Origin: Methylibium sp. Root1272
GTDB taxonomy: Bacteria; Pseudomonadota; Gammaproteobacteria; Burkholderiales; Burkholderiaceae_C
Reading direction: 5' to 3'
DNA length: 64,000 bases
Assembly: GCF_001425905.1 (NCBI RefSeq)
Contig: NZ_LMDY01000013.1
Coordinates: forward strand, 626,177 to 690,176
This document shows positions 25,219 through 33,488 of this stretch, piece after piece. The translations under genes and the position numbers were made by a program. The stretch's first letter is position 1. The number at the start of each line of letters is the position of its first letter. The notes under the pieces are model-generated. The model did no database searches and was not told the origin of the DNA. It saw only the letters and a program-made list of their open reading frames with translations.

Positions 25219-26256
25219 ATGGCACTGATGGATTTCATCAAGAAGCAGTTCATCGACATCCTCGAATGGACCGAGGGCGACGACGGCACGCTGGCCTGGC
25301 GCTACCCGATGGCCGGCAACGAGATCCAGTACGGCGGCTCGCTGACGGTGCGCGAATCGCAGATGGCGGTGTTCGTCAACGAGGGCAAGGTGGCCGACGT
25401 GTTCGGCCCCGGCATGTACAAGCTCACCACGCAGACGCTGCCGGTACTGACCTACCTGAAGAACTGGGACAAGCTGTTCCAGTCGCCATTCAAGAGCGAC
25501 GTGTACTTCTTCAGCACGCGCCAGCAGGTCGACCAGCGCTGGGGGACGACACAGCCGGTGACGATCCGCGACAAGGACTTCGGCGCGGTGCGCCTGCGCG
25601 CGTTCGGCAACTACGCCTACCGCGTGGCCGATCCCAAGCTGTTCCACACCGAGATCTCGGGCACGCGCGAGCGCTACACCGTGGGCGACCTCGACGGCCA
25701 GCTGCGTGCGCTGATGTTGCAGCACATCAGCGACGCGGTGGCGTCCAGCGGCGTGCCCTTCCTCGACCTGGCGGCCAACCAGGTCGAGTTCGCGCAGCAG
25801 CTCGCCACCGTCACCGCGCCGGCGTTCGAGAAGATCGGCCTGAAGCTCGAGGGCGTGACGGTGCAGAACGTCTCGCTGCCCGAGGAGCTGCAGAAGGTGC
25901 TCGACCAGAAGATCGGCATGGGCATGGTCGGTGGCGACATGGGCAAGTTCATGCAGTACCAGACAGCGCAGGCGATCCCGAAGTTCGCCGAAGGCGGCGG
26001 GCAGGGGGGCGGTGGCATCGCCGGCGACGCGATGGGCCTGGGCGCCGGCGTCGCGCTGGGCCAGGTGCTCGCGCAGAACCTGCAGCAGGGCCTGCAGGGC
26101 GGCGGCGCGGCGGCGGCCCCCGCCGCGCCGGCCGCGATCGCGCCCGACCAGGTGATGGCGACGATCGAGAAGCTGGCCGACCTGAAGGCCAAGGGCATCC
26201 TCACCGACGAGGAGTTCGCGGCGAAAAAGGCCGAGCTGCTGAAGAAGCTGGTGTGA
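25219..26256 (+). CDS. SPFH/Band-7 domain protein with C-terminal SHOCT helix pair
   Basis: SPFH proteins scaffold membrane microdomains. The 345-residue protein begins MALMDFIKKQFIDILEW and has the virion-core/YdjI-type SPFH domain (about residues 30-250, with ESQMAVFVNEGKVADVFGPGMY). A Gly/Ala-rich linker (about 255-305) follows, then a SHOCT-like segment IEKLADLKAKGILTDEEF at the end. There is no membrane helix; the amphipathic N-terminus probably attaches it. It heads a run of same-strand genes (DUF4178, DUF350, SpeE-like, flavin oxidoreductase, dehydrogenase). SPFH partners of DUF4178/DUF350 clusters are seen elsewhere. Confidence 0.9.
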   Translation: MALMDFIKKQFIDILEWTEGDDGTLAWRYPMAGNEIQYGGSLTVRESQMAVFVNEGKVADVFGPGMYKLTTQTLPVLTYLKNWDKLFQSPFKSDVYFFSTRQQVDQRWGTTQPVTIRDKDFGAVRLRAFGNYAYRVADPKLFHTEISGTRERYTVGDLDGQLRALMLQHISDAVASSGVPFLDLAANQVEFAQQLATVTAPAFEKIGLKLEGVTVQNVSLPEELQKVLDQKIGMGMVGGDMGKFMQYQTAQAIPKFAEGGGQGGGGIAGDAMGLGAGVALGQVLAQNLQQGLQGGGAAAAPAAPAAIAPDQVMATIEKLADLKAKGILTDEEFAAKKAELLKKLV

Positions 26257-26290
26257 GGTGAAGGCCGGCCCCGACTCGCACGGCTGAGCC

Positions 26291-27928
26291 TTGGCCACCG
26301 AACCCTCGCCCCAGCGCGCCTACCGCGCCGCCTGCCCCAACTGCGGCGCGGCGGTCGAGTTCCGCTCGGCCGCGTCGGCGCTGGCGGTCTGCAGCTACTG
26401 CCGCAGCACGCTGCTGCGCGAGGGCGACGCGCTGCGGCGCATCGGCCAGAGCGCCGAGCTGTTCGACGACCACAGCCCGTTGCAGCTCGGCACCGCCGGG
26501 CGCTGGCAGGGTGCGGCGTTCACGTTGGTCGGCCGGCTGCAGGTGCGCTACGCGGGCGGCAGCTGGAACGAATGGCATGCGCTGTTCGACAGCGCCGACC
26601 CGACCGACACCGCACCACGCTCCGGCTGGCTCAGCGAGGACAACGGCGGCTACGTCTTCGGCTTCGAGGCGCCGGCGCCACCCGAGGCCTTACCGCCGCC
26701 CGAGGCGCTGCGCGTCGGGGCCCAGCAGGTGCTCGCCCGCGAGAGCTGGTCGGTCGCCAGCGTCACCACCGCGAAGCTGGGGGCCGCCGAGGGCGAGCTG
26801 CCTTTCGTGCCGGCGCTGGAGCGCGCCTACGTCGTCGCCGAGCTGCGCAACGCGCGAGGCGAGGTCGCCAGCATCGACTACGGCCCGGCCATCGACGGCC
26901 GGCCGCCGCGCTGGTACGTCGGCCGTGGCCTGCAGCTCGCCGAGCTGGCGCTGTCGGGCCTGCGAGAGGACGGCAGCACGCGCGAGCTGAAGGGACGCAC
27001 GCTCGCCTGCCCGAGCTGCGGTGCGTCGCTGGCGGTGCAGCTCGACAGCACGCAGTCGATCGCCTGCCCGCAGTGCCATGCGGTGGTCGACCTGGGAGCA
27101 CCCGGGGCGCAGGGCGCGGGCGCCGACCTGAAGCACTACGCGCAGGACACCCCAGGCGTCGCCGGTGGCGAGCCGTTGATCCCGCTAGGCCGCAGCGGCA
27201 CGCTGACCCTCGGCGCCGGCGGGCCGCTGCCCTGGCAGGTGGTCGGCTATGTCGAGCGCTGCACGCTGCCCGAGGCCGGCGACGACGAGCAGAGCTTCTG
27301 GCGCGAGTACCTGCTCTACAACCGCCAAGCCGGCTTCGCTTTCCTGGTCGATGCCGAGGACGGCTGGAGCTGGGTGCGGCCGCTGACCGGCGCACCGCAG
27401 GTCAGCGGCGCCACCGCGCGCTGGCAGGGCGACAGCTACCGCGAGCTCTACCGCTACAGCGGCCAGATCACCTACGTGCTGGGCGAGTTCTACTGGCGGC
27501 TGGCGCGCGGCGAGCGCACCCGCAACACCGATTACCGCGGACCCGGCGGCAAGCAGCTCAACCGCGAGGAGACCGGCGAGGGCGGTGACGCCGAGGTCAC
27601 CTGGTCGGCCGGTGCGGCGCTCGACGCCGACGTGCTGCTGAAGGCCTTCAAGCTCGACGACGGCCAGCGCACCGCGCTGCAGCGCGACGCCAAGCCGGTG
27701 TCGACTAAGGGCTTCGGCGGCATGGCCGGGCTGTTCCTCTTCCTGCTGTTCGTCGTGGTGGTGTTCTCGATGGTGCGCTGCGGCCGCGACGACTGCAGCG
27801 AGCTGCGTCGCACCTACGGCGAGGCCAGCAACGAATACCAGAGTTGCGCGCGCAACAGCGGCAGCGGCGGGCGCAGTTCGGGCGGGTCCTACGGTGGCTT
27901 CAGCACCGGCGGTGGCGGGCACAAGTAG
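26291..27928 (+). CDS. DUF4178 protein with two zinc ribbons
   Basis: The protein (545 residues, TTG start at 26291; no ATG is near) begins with a zinc ribbon (CPNCG...CSYC, residues about 15-37) and a DUF4178 beta-domain. A second ribbon (CPSCG...CPQC, about 240-263) leads into a second DUF4178 copy. A membrane helix (GLFLFLLFVVVVFSMV, about 479-494) and a Gly/Ser-rich tail follow. No enzymatic function is known. It follows the SPFH gene by 34 bp and precedes DUF350. The combination suggests a membrane-stress or polyamine-linked complex; this is inference. Confidence 0.88.
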   Translation: MATEPSPQRAYRAACPNCGAAVEFRSAASALAVCSYCRSTLLREGDALRRIGQSAELFDDHSPLQLGTAGRWQGAAFTLVGRLQVRYAGGSWNEWHALFDSADPTDTAPRSGWLSEDNGGYVFGFEAPAPPEALPPPEALRVGAQQVLARESWSVASVTTAKLGAAEGELPFVPALERAYVVAELRNARGEVASIDYGPAIDGRPPRWYVGRGLQLAELALSGLREDGSTRELKGRTLACPSCGASLAVQLDSTQSIACPQCHAVVDLGAPGAQGAGADLKHYAQDTPGVAGGEPLIPLGRSGTLTLGAGGPLPWQVVGYVERCTLPEAGDDEQSFWREYLLYNRQAGFAFLVDAEDGWSWVRPLTGAPQVSGATARWQGDSYRELYRYSGQITYVLGEFYWRLARGERTRNTDYRGPGGKQLNREETGEGGDAEVTWSAGAALDADVLLKAFKLDDGQRTALQRDAKPVSTKGFGGMAGLFLFLLFVVVVFSMVRCGRDDCSELRRTYGEASNEYQSCARNSGSGGRSSGGSYGGFSTGGGGHK

Positions 27929-27962
27929 CCTGCCGTAGATTCATCAACAGGAGCGACGCATC

Positions 27963-28187
27963 ATGATGGGTATGGAGTGGCTGAGGCCGGGGGTCTTCTT
28001 CGGCTCGATCCTGTTCGCGCTGATCGGCGTGCTGGTGTTCTGGATCTGTTTCGTGATCATCGACAAGTTCACGCCCTACGACCTGTGGGCCGAGATCGTC
28101 GAGAAGCAGAACAAGGCGCTGGCGCTCGTGGTGGCGGCGATGTGCTTGGCGATCGGGCTGATCGTCGCCGCGGCGATCCATGGCTGA
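27963..28187 (+). CDS. DUF350 small membrane protein
   Basis: The 74-residue protein has two membrane helices (FFGSILFALIGVLVFWICFVII and ALALVVAAMCLAIGLIVAAAIHG) joined by DKFTPYDLWAEIVEKQNK, the conserved loop of DUF350 (YjfL-like). AGGAG lies 8 bases before the ATG at 27963. The family is small, uncharacterised and repeatedly found with SPFH or PspA-like proteins and with glutathionylspermidine- or spermidine-synthase-like genes. Confidence 0.9.
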   Translation: MMGMEWLRPGVFFGSILFALIGVLVFWICFVIIDKFTPYDLWAEIVEKQNKALALVVAAMCLAIGLIVAAAIHG

Positions 28188-28217
28188 GCGCGCGCGCCCG
28201 GCGCAGCCGGCCGGCGC

Positions 28218-29801
28218 GTGAGCGAACCGGCGGCGCTCGATGCCGCGGCAGACGGCCGCGCGGCGGCGGTGCGTCCGGCCGAGGTGGCCTTGCTCGCCTC
28301 GGTGTTCGTCGTCGCGGCCTGCGGCCTGGTCTACGAGCTGGCGGCCGGGGCGCTGGCGAGCTACCTGCTCGGCGATTCGGTGCTGCAGTTCAGCACCGTC
28401 ATCGGCGCCTACCTGTTCGCGATGGGCATCGGCTCCTGGCTGTCGCGACACATCGAGCGACAGCTGGTCGCGAACTTCCTGCGCATCGAGCTGCTGGTCG
28501 GCCTGATCGGCGGGCTGATGCCGGCGGCGCTGTTCGTCGCGCACAGCCTGTTGCCGGTCAGCGCGGTCGCGCCCTTTCGCACGCTGCTCTACGGGTTGGT
28601 GCTGGCGGTCGGCATTCTGGTGGGCCTGGAGATCCCGTTGGTGATGCGCCTGCTCAAGCGTCACTTCAGCGAACGCTACGCGCTGAAGGACCTGGTGTCG
28701 CAGGTGCTGACCTTCGACTACCTCGGTGCGCTGGCCGTGTCGGTCGCCTTCCCGCTGCTGCTGGTGCCGCAACTGGGGCTGGTGCGCACCGGTGTGGTGT
28801 TCGGCCTGTTGAACGTCGCCGTCGCGGTGTGGGCGCTGTGGCTGTTCCGCGCCGAGCTGCGGGCCTGGCGCGCACATGCACTGGCCTGCGCCGCGGTGCT
28901 CGCCGCGCTCGGTGCCGCGCTGCTGGGCGCCGACCGGCTCACGACCTGGGCCGAAGACCGCTTCTACGGCGACCGCATCGTCTTCAGCCAGAGCTCGCTC
29001 TACCAGCGCGTCGTCGTCACGTCGGGGTCGGCCGGCGTGCGGCTGTTCCTCAACGGCAACCTGCAGTTCCACTCGCGCGACGAATACCGCTACCACGAGG
29101 CGCTGGTGCACCCGGCGATGGCGGCGCATGGCGCGCCCAAGCGCGTGCTGGTGCTGGGTGGCGGCGACGGCATGGCGGTGCGCGAGGTGCTGAAGCATCC
29201 GGCGGTCGAGCACGTCACGCTGGTCGAGCTGGATCCGGCGATGACGCGGCTGTTCTCCACCGAGCCGTTGCTGACCGCGCTGAACGGCGAGGCGCTGAAG
29301 TCCCCGAAGCTCACGATCGTCAACGACGACGCCTTCGGCTGGCTGGACCGCCACGACGAGCTGTTCGACGTGATCGTGGTCGACTTCCCCGACCCCAGCA
29401 ACCATGCGATCGGCAAGCTCTACTCGACCAGCTTCTATGCGCTGATGGCCCGCCATCTCGCGGCCTCCGGCTACGCCGTGGTCCAGACCACCTCGCCGCT
29501 GATCGCGCGCAAGAGCTTCTGGACGGTGGTGAGCACGATCGAGGCGGTGGGCCTGCAGGCGACGCCCTATCACGCGCACGTGCCGAGCTTCGGCGAATGG
29601 GGCTTCGTGCTGGCCGGCCAGCGGCCCTTTGCGCCGCCGCGCCGCTTGCCCGCCGGCCTGCGTTTCCTGACTGTCGCCGGCCTGCCCGCGCTGTTCGAAT
29701 TCCCCCCCGACATGGCCCGCGTGCCTGCGGAGCCCAACCGCCTCAGCACCCAGGGGCTGGTTCACACCTTCGAAGAGGAATGGGGCCGCGTCCACCAGTG
29801 A
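28218..29801 (+). CDS. Membrane-anchored spermidine-synthase-like aminopropyltransferase
   Basis: The 527-residue protein (GTG start at 28218) has about seven N-terminal membrane helices (residues 20-230) fused to a SpeE-type catalytic domain. LVLGGGDGMAVREVLKH (around 310) binds decarboxylated SAM, VELDP follows, and VNDDAFGWL and VVDFPDPSNHAIGKLYS form the active site. Classical SpeE lacks the membrane part. The product may be a modified polyamine handled at the membrane. A speD gene lies 8 kb downstream at 37382. The stop overlaps the next gene's GTG. Confidence 0.9.
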   Translation: MSEPAALDAAADGRAAAVRPAEVALLASVFVVAACGLVYELAAGALASYLLGDSVLQFSTVIGAYLFAMGIGSWLSRHIERQLVANFLRIELLVGLIGGLMPAALFVAHSLLPVSAVAPFRTLLYGLVLAVGILVGLEIPLVMRLLKRHFSERYALKDLVSQVLTFDYLGALAVSVAFPLLLVPQLGLVRTGVVFGLLNVAVAVWALWLFRAELRAWRAHALACAAVLAALGAALLGADRLTTWAEDRFYGDRIVFSQSSLYQRVVVTSGSAGVRLFLNGNLQFHSRDEYRYHEALVHPAMAAHGAPKRVLVLGGGDGMAVREVLKHPAVEHVTLVELDPAMTRLFSTEPLLTALNGEALKSPKLTIVNDDAFGWLDRHDELFDVIVVDFPDPSNHAIGKLYSTSFYALMARHLAASGYAVVQTTSPLIARKSFWTVVSTIEAVGLQATPYHAHVPSFGEWGFVLAGQRPFAPPRRLPAGLRFLTVAGLPALFEFPPDMARVPAEPNRLSTQGLVHTFEEEWGRVHQ

Positions 29802-31468
29802 GCCGCGCACGCCGTGCGCTGCTGGCGGCGGGCGGGGCGCTGGCCACGTGGCCGTGGCTGGCCGGCTGCGAGCGCGCGCCGGCCGAGGTGGCGGGCGGTT
29901 GGGTCGGCGCCGATGCGGAGCGGGGGCACGCGCTGCGCGACGGGCGGCTGCCGCGCGCCGATGCCGGCAGCGCGCGGCGCTGCAGCGTCGCCATCGTCGG
30001 CGCCGGCGTGGCCGGGCTCGCGGCGGCACGGGCGCTGCGCCGCGCCGGCATCGACGACCTGCGCCTGTTCGAGCTGGAAGACGCGGCCGGCGGCAATTCC
30101 CGCGCGCACGCCATGGGGGGCATGCGCTGTCCGCTCGGTGCGCACTACCTGCCGCTGCCGGGCCCCGAGGCGCGCGAGGTTGCGGAACTGCTGCATGAAC
30201 TGGGCGTCGCGCGCAGCGAGGCCAGCCGCACGGTCTACGACGAGCGCCACCTCTGCCACGCGCCGCAGGAGCGCGTGTTCGTGCCGTCCGTCCAGGCCGA
30301 TGCGACGGCGCCGGGTCGCTGGCACGAGGGCCTGCTGCCGCTGGACGGGGACGGGGCCGGCACGCTGGCGCAACTGCGCCGCTTCGCCGCCGAGGTGGCC
30401 GCGCTGCAGCGCACGCTGAGCTTCGCGATGCCCACGCTGCGCAGCGGCTGGAGCGCGGGCCTGGCCGCCCTCGACGCCCGGACCTTCGCGGCCTGGCTGA
30501 GTGCGCAGGGCTACGACGACGCGCGCCTGCTCGCCTATCTGGACTACTGCTGCCGCGACGACTATGGCGCCGGGCTCGGTCTCGTCTCGGCCTGGGCCGG
30601 GATTCACTACTTCGCGAGCCGCCACGGCTTCCACGCCCCCGGCGACGATGACGCCGAGCCGGCCGACGCGGTGCTGACCTGGCCCGAAGGCAATGCCTGG
30701 CTGACCGAACGACTCGTGCGCGGCCTTGACGATCGACTGCAGACCGCCGCGGTGCTGACCCGCATCACGCCGACGCGTCACGAGGTGGCGCTCGAGGTCT
30801 GGAATGCGCGGGCCGGGCGGCCGGAGCGCTGGCTGGCGCAGCAGGTCGTCGTCTGCGTGCCGCTGTTCGTCGCGGCGCGGTTGATCGACGCGCTGCCGGC
30901 GGCGCTGGCCGACGTGGCGCCGCGGCTCGTCCATGCGCCCTGGCTGGTCAGCAACCTGCAACTGCATGCGCCGCTGCTCGACCGGCCCGGGCCGCCGCCG
31001 GCCTGGGACAACGTGATCGCCGGCAGCCCGGCGCTGGGCTATGTCGACGCGATGCACCAGGGCCTGCGCCCGGTGCCCGGTCCGACGGTGCTGACGCACT
31101 ACTGGGCGCTCGGCGGGCAGTCGCTCGCCGAACTGAAGGCGCAGCGCGCCCGCCTGCTGGAGGCGCCGTGGAGCGCCTGGCGCGACGCGGTGCTGGCCGA
31201 TCTGCTGCCGGCGCACCCCGACCTGCCACGGCGGCTGGCGCGCATCGATTCGATGCGCTATGGCCACGCGATGATCGTTCCGACACCCGGGCTGCGCGGC
31301 GACGCGGCGCTGGCCGCGCTGGGCGCGGCGCAGGACCGGCTGCACTTCGCCCACGCCGACCTGTCGGCCGGTTCGGTGTTCGAGGAGGCCTACACGCGCG
31401 GCACACTGGCGGGCCAGGCCGTCGCGCGGACACTCGGCGACGCCAACACTTCGAGGAGATCGATATGA
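29798..31468 (+). CDS. FAD-dependent oxidoreductase with Tat-like lipoprotein signal
   Basis: The frame starts with a GTG at 29798 whose GTGA overlaps the preceding stop. The 556-residue product begins with paired arginines and a hydrophobic stretch ending in the lipobox WLAGC (Cys25), as in a Tat-exported lipoprotein. VAIVGAGVAGLAAARALR (about residues 66-83) is the FAD-binding loop, and ELEDAAGGNSRAH follows. It resembles flavin amine oxidases; the C-terminal part ends HADLSAGSVFEEAYTRG. Coupled to a spermidine-synthase-like gene, a polyamine or amine oxidase is the natural guess, but the substrate is not shown. Its stop overlaps the next ATG. Confidence 0.87.
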   Translation: MSRARRALLAAGGALATWPWLAGCERAPAEVAGGWVGADAERGHALRDGRLPRADAGSARRCSVAIVGAGVAGLAAARALRRAGIDDLRLFELEDAAGGNSRAHAMGGMRCPLGAHYLPLPGPEAREVAELLHELGVARSEASRTVYDERHLCHAPQERVFVPSVQADATAPGRWHEGLLPLDGDGAGTLAQLRRFAAEVAALQRTLSFAMPTLRSGWSAGLAALDARTFAAWLSAQGYDDARLLAYLDYCCRDDYGAGLGLVSAWAGIHYFASRHGFHAPGDDDAEPADAVLTWPEGNAWLTERLVRGLDDRLQTAAVLTRITPTRHEVALEVWNARAGRPERWLAQQVVVCVPLFVAARLIDALPAALADVAPRLVHAPWLVSNLQLHAPLLDRPGPPPAWDNVIAGSPALGYVDAMHQGLRPVPGPTVLTHYWALGGQSLAELKAQRARLLEAPWSAWRDAVLADLLPAHPDLPRRLARIDSMRYGHAMIVPTPGLRGDAALAALGAAQDRLHFAHADLSAGSVFEEAYTRGTLAGQAVARTLGDANTSRRSI

Positions 31469-32583
31469 AGCCCCATCGCATCGCGGTGATTCCCGGCGAC
31501 GGCATCGGACAGGAAGTGATGCCCGAGGGCCTGCGAGTGCTGGAGGCGGCAGCGCAGCGTTTCGAGCTGTCACTGCAGTTCGATCATTTCGACTGGGCCT
31601 GCGCCGACTACTGGCAGCGCACCGGGCAGATGCTGCCCGACGACTGGTTCGCGACGCTGAGCGGCTACGACGCCATCTACTTCGGCGCCGTCGGCTGGCC
31701 GGCCGTGGTGCCCGACCACGTGTCACTGTGGGGCTCGCTGCTCAAGTTCCGCCGCGAGTTCGACCAGTACGTCAACCTGCGCCCGGTGCGGCTGTTCGAC
31801 GGCGTGCCGTGCCCGCTGGTCGACCGTGACGGTCGACCGCGCAAGCCCGGCGACATCGACTTCTTCGTCGTGCGCGAGAACACCGAGGGCGAATACACCA
31901 ACCTCGGCGGCCGCCTCTTCGAAGGGACCGAGCGCGAGATCGTGATCCAGGAGTCGGTGTTCTCGCGCCACGGCACCGACCGGGTGATGAAGTTCGCCTT
32001 CGAGCTGGCCCAGTCGCGGCCGCGCAAGCACCTCACCGTGGCCACCAAGTCCAACGGCATCGCCATCAGCATGCCGTGGTGGGACGAGCGCGCCGACGCG
32101 ATGGCGCAGGGCTACCCGGAGGTCACGGTCGACAAGCAGCACATCGACATCCTCAGTGCGCGCTTCGTCCTGCAGCCGACGCGTTTCGACGTCGTGGTCG
32201 CCAGCAACCTGTTCGGCGACATCCTCAGCGACCTGGGACCGGCCTGCACCGGCACCATCGGACTGGCGCCCTCCGCGAACCTGAATCCCCAGCGCCATTT
32301 CCCTTCGTTGTTCGAGCCGGTGCACGGTTCGGCGCCCGACATCTTCGGGCGCTCGATCGCGAACCCGGTGGCGATGATCTGGTCGGGAGCGCTGATGCTC
32401 GATTTCCTCGGCGGCTCGATCGGCGCGGACACCGCGCGCCACGTGCAGGCGCACGATGCCATCGTCGCGGCGATCGAGCGGGTGCTGGTCGAGGGGCCAC
32501 GCACGCCCGACCTGGGCGGTGCCGCATCGACGTCGGCGATGGGCAGCGCGATTGCCGCGCAGGTGGCGGCCGGCGTGCGCTGA
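31465..32583 (+). CDS. Tartrate/D-malate/isopropylmalate-type dehydrogenase
   Basis: This 372-residue NAD-dependent oxidative decarboxylase begins MKPHRIAVIPGDGIGQEVMPEG. It shows ENTEGEYTNLGG, the substrate-loop RHGTDRVMKFAFELA, the metal ligands in NLFGDILSDLGP and the NAD loop FEPVHGSAPDI. VRENTEGEY and the length favour tartrate dehydrogenase/D-malate dehydrogenase (ttuC/dmlA type) over LeuB. The ATG at 31465 overlaps the flavin gene stop as ATGA, with GAGGAG 5 bases upstream. Its place at the end of a polyamine-like operon is unusual. Confidence 0.9.
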   Translation: MKPHRIAVIPGDGIGQEVMPEGLRVLEAAAQRFELSLQFDHFDWACADYWQRTGQMLPDDWFATLSGYDAIYFGAVGWPAVVPDHVSLWGSLLKFRREFDQYVNLRPVRLFDGVPCPLVDRDGRPRKPGDIDFFVVRENTEGEYTNLGGRLFEGTEREIVIQESVFSRHGTDRVMKFAFELAQSRPRKHLTVATKSNGIAISMPWWDERADAMAQGYPEVTVDKQHIDILSARFVLQPTRFDVVVASNLFGDILSDLGPACTGTIGLAPSANLNPQRHFPSLFEPVHGSAPDIFGRSIANPVAMIWSGALMLDFLGGSIGADTARHVQAHDAIVAAIERVLVEGPRTPDLGGAASTSAMGSAIAAQVAAGVR

Positions 32584-32593
32584 GCGCGGCAGT

Positions 32594-32806
32594 TCAGCGC
32601 ATGCCGGCGCGGGTCAGCCGGTCGAGTTCGGCGCAGGCCGCCGCCTTGCCCTCGTTGAACACGACCACCTCGTTCGACAGCAGGCGGTTGCGGCTTTCGC
32701 GTGGCGCACCACTGTCGATCCGGTACGCCCAGTTCCACGGGCCCTTCTGGCGCCCCGTGGTCCACACCTCGATGGCCTTGCCTCGGTGTTCGAACCGCTC
32801 CTGCAT
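32594..32806 (-). CDS. Small conserved-looking hypothetical protein (70 residues)
   Basis: The 70-residue product begins MQERFEHRGKAIEVWTTGRQ and continues GPWNWAYRIDSGAPRESRNR. It has a well-folded-looking mix of strand and helix and codon use like its neighbours. GGGG lies about 7 bases before the ATG at 32806. There is no signal or membrane segment and no family I recognise. It is convergent with the dehydrogenase gene, stops 10 bp apart. Confidence 0.65.
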   Translation of the reverse strand: MQERFEHRGKAIEVWTTGRQKGPWNWAYRIDSGAPRESRNRLLSNEVVVFNEGKAAACAELDRLTRAGMR

Positions 32807-32950
32807 CGTCGTCCCCTGTGTCGCGAGTCCTTACGCCACCATCATGGGGGCGTGTACGTTTTGTTTCATCCTCGATCTAGGTGGCGTCGTACCTGGGACA
32901 GGCCCGGGAATCGGGGGGACAGGGGTCGCCAGCGGAGAGATCGATGCGCC

Positions 32951-32980
32951 TTGAAAGATGCGAATGGTTCTCATTACAAT
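32951..32980 (+). promoter_or_regulatory. Sigma-70 promoter overlapped by a Fur-box-like element
   Basis: TTGAAA (32951-32956), 18-bp spacer, TACAAT (32975-32980). On the minus strand the spacer and -10 read AATGAGAACCATTCGC, which matches the core AATGAGAATCATT of many Fur boxes at 12 of 13 positions. Binding here would block the promoter, so the downstream gene would be iron-repressed. The next ATG (33087) is 107 bases away with GGAGG before it. Confidence 0.6.
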
Positions 32981-33086
32981 CGAGTCCACGGCGCAGGTCA
33001 CTGAACCCGTGTCATAGCAGCCAGGGCCTTCGCCCGAGCCAGTCCGACGACTCACCACGCCCGCGTTCGCGCGGTGGAGGCTCGCA

Positions 33087-33473
33087 ATGAACCGCAACGA
33101 TCCCGATGGCGCCGTGCGCCGTCCGCCGGCCGAACTGTCGGAAGACGACGTCGAACAGGCCGCACTGCCGACCGCCGAGGCCCTGCTGGCGGGCACGCTG
33201 GCCCTGATGACCGGCGTGGTGGAGCGGGCCGCGATGGCCCAGCCGCTCGCGGCGCATGGTCAAAGCCTGTTGATGGCGGCCAAGGTGCGCAAGCAACTCG
33301 GCTGCCTGAGCCATCACCCGCAGTTGAGCGAAGGGTTCCGCCTCACGCTGCATCGCCTGCGCGTGCACTGGGATCGCCTGACGCCGATCGCCGACCCGTC
33401 GGGCGCCGTCGGAGCCGATCCGGTCGAAGCGGCGCAGCGGCTGTGGCACCGCGCCCCCGGGCAATTGCAATAG
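33087..33473 (+). CDS. Unknown 128-residue protein behind a Fur-box-like promoter
   Basis: I do not recognise this protein. It begins MNRNDPDGAVRRPPAELSED, has no membrane segment and looks all-helical (ALPTAEALLAGTLALMTGVV, then AKVRKQLGCLSHHP and FRLTLHRLRVHWDRL). GGAGG lies 8 bases before the ATG. The promoter upstream contains a near-consensus Fur box, so iron repression is likely. It is convergent with pepP, stops 15 bp apart, and therefore probably monocistronic. It could be a small iron-starvation protein; no function is claimed. Confidence 0.75.
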   Translation: MNRNDPDGAVRRPPAELSEDDVEQAALPTAEALLAGTLALMTGVVERAAMAQPLAAHGQSLLMAAKVRKQLGCLSHHPQLSEGFRLTLHRLRVHWDRLTPIADPSGAVGADPVEAAQRLWHRAPGQLQ

Positions 33474-33488
33474 CGCCGGGCGCGGCGA

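Noticed and set aside
32831-32866. A 12-codon frame (MKQNVHAPMMVA) as leader peptide of the 70-residue gene
   Set aside because: Its GAGG is directly adjacent to the ATG, too close for initiation, and there is no attenuator hairpin or codon bias for an amino acid.
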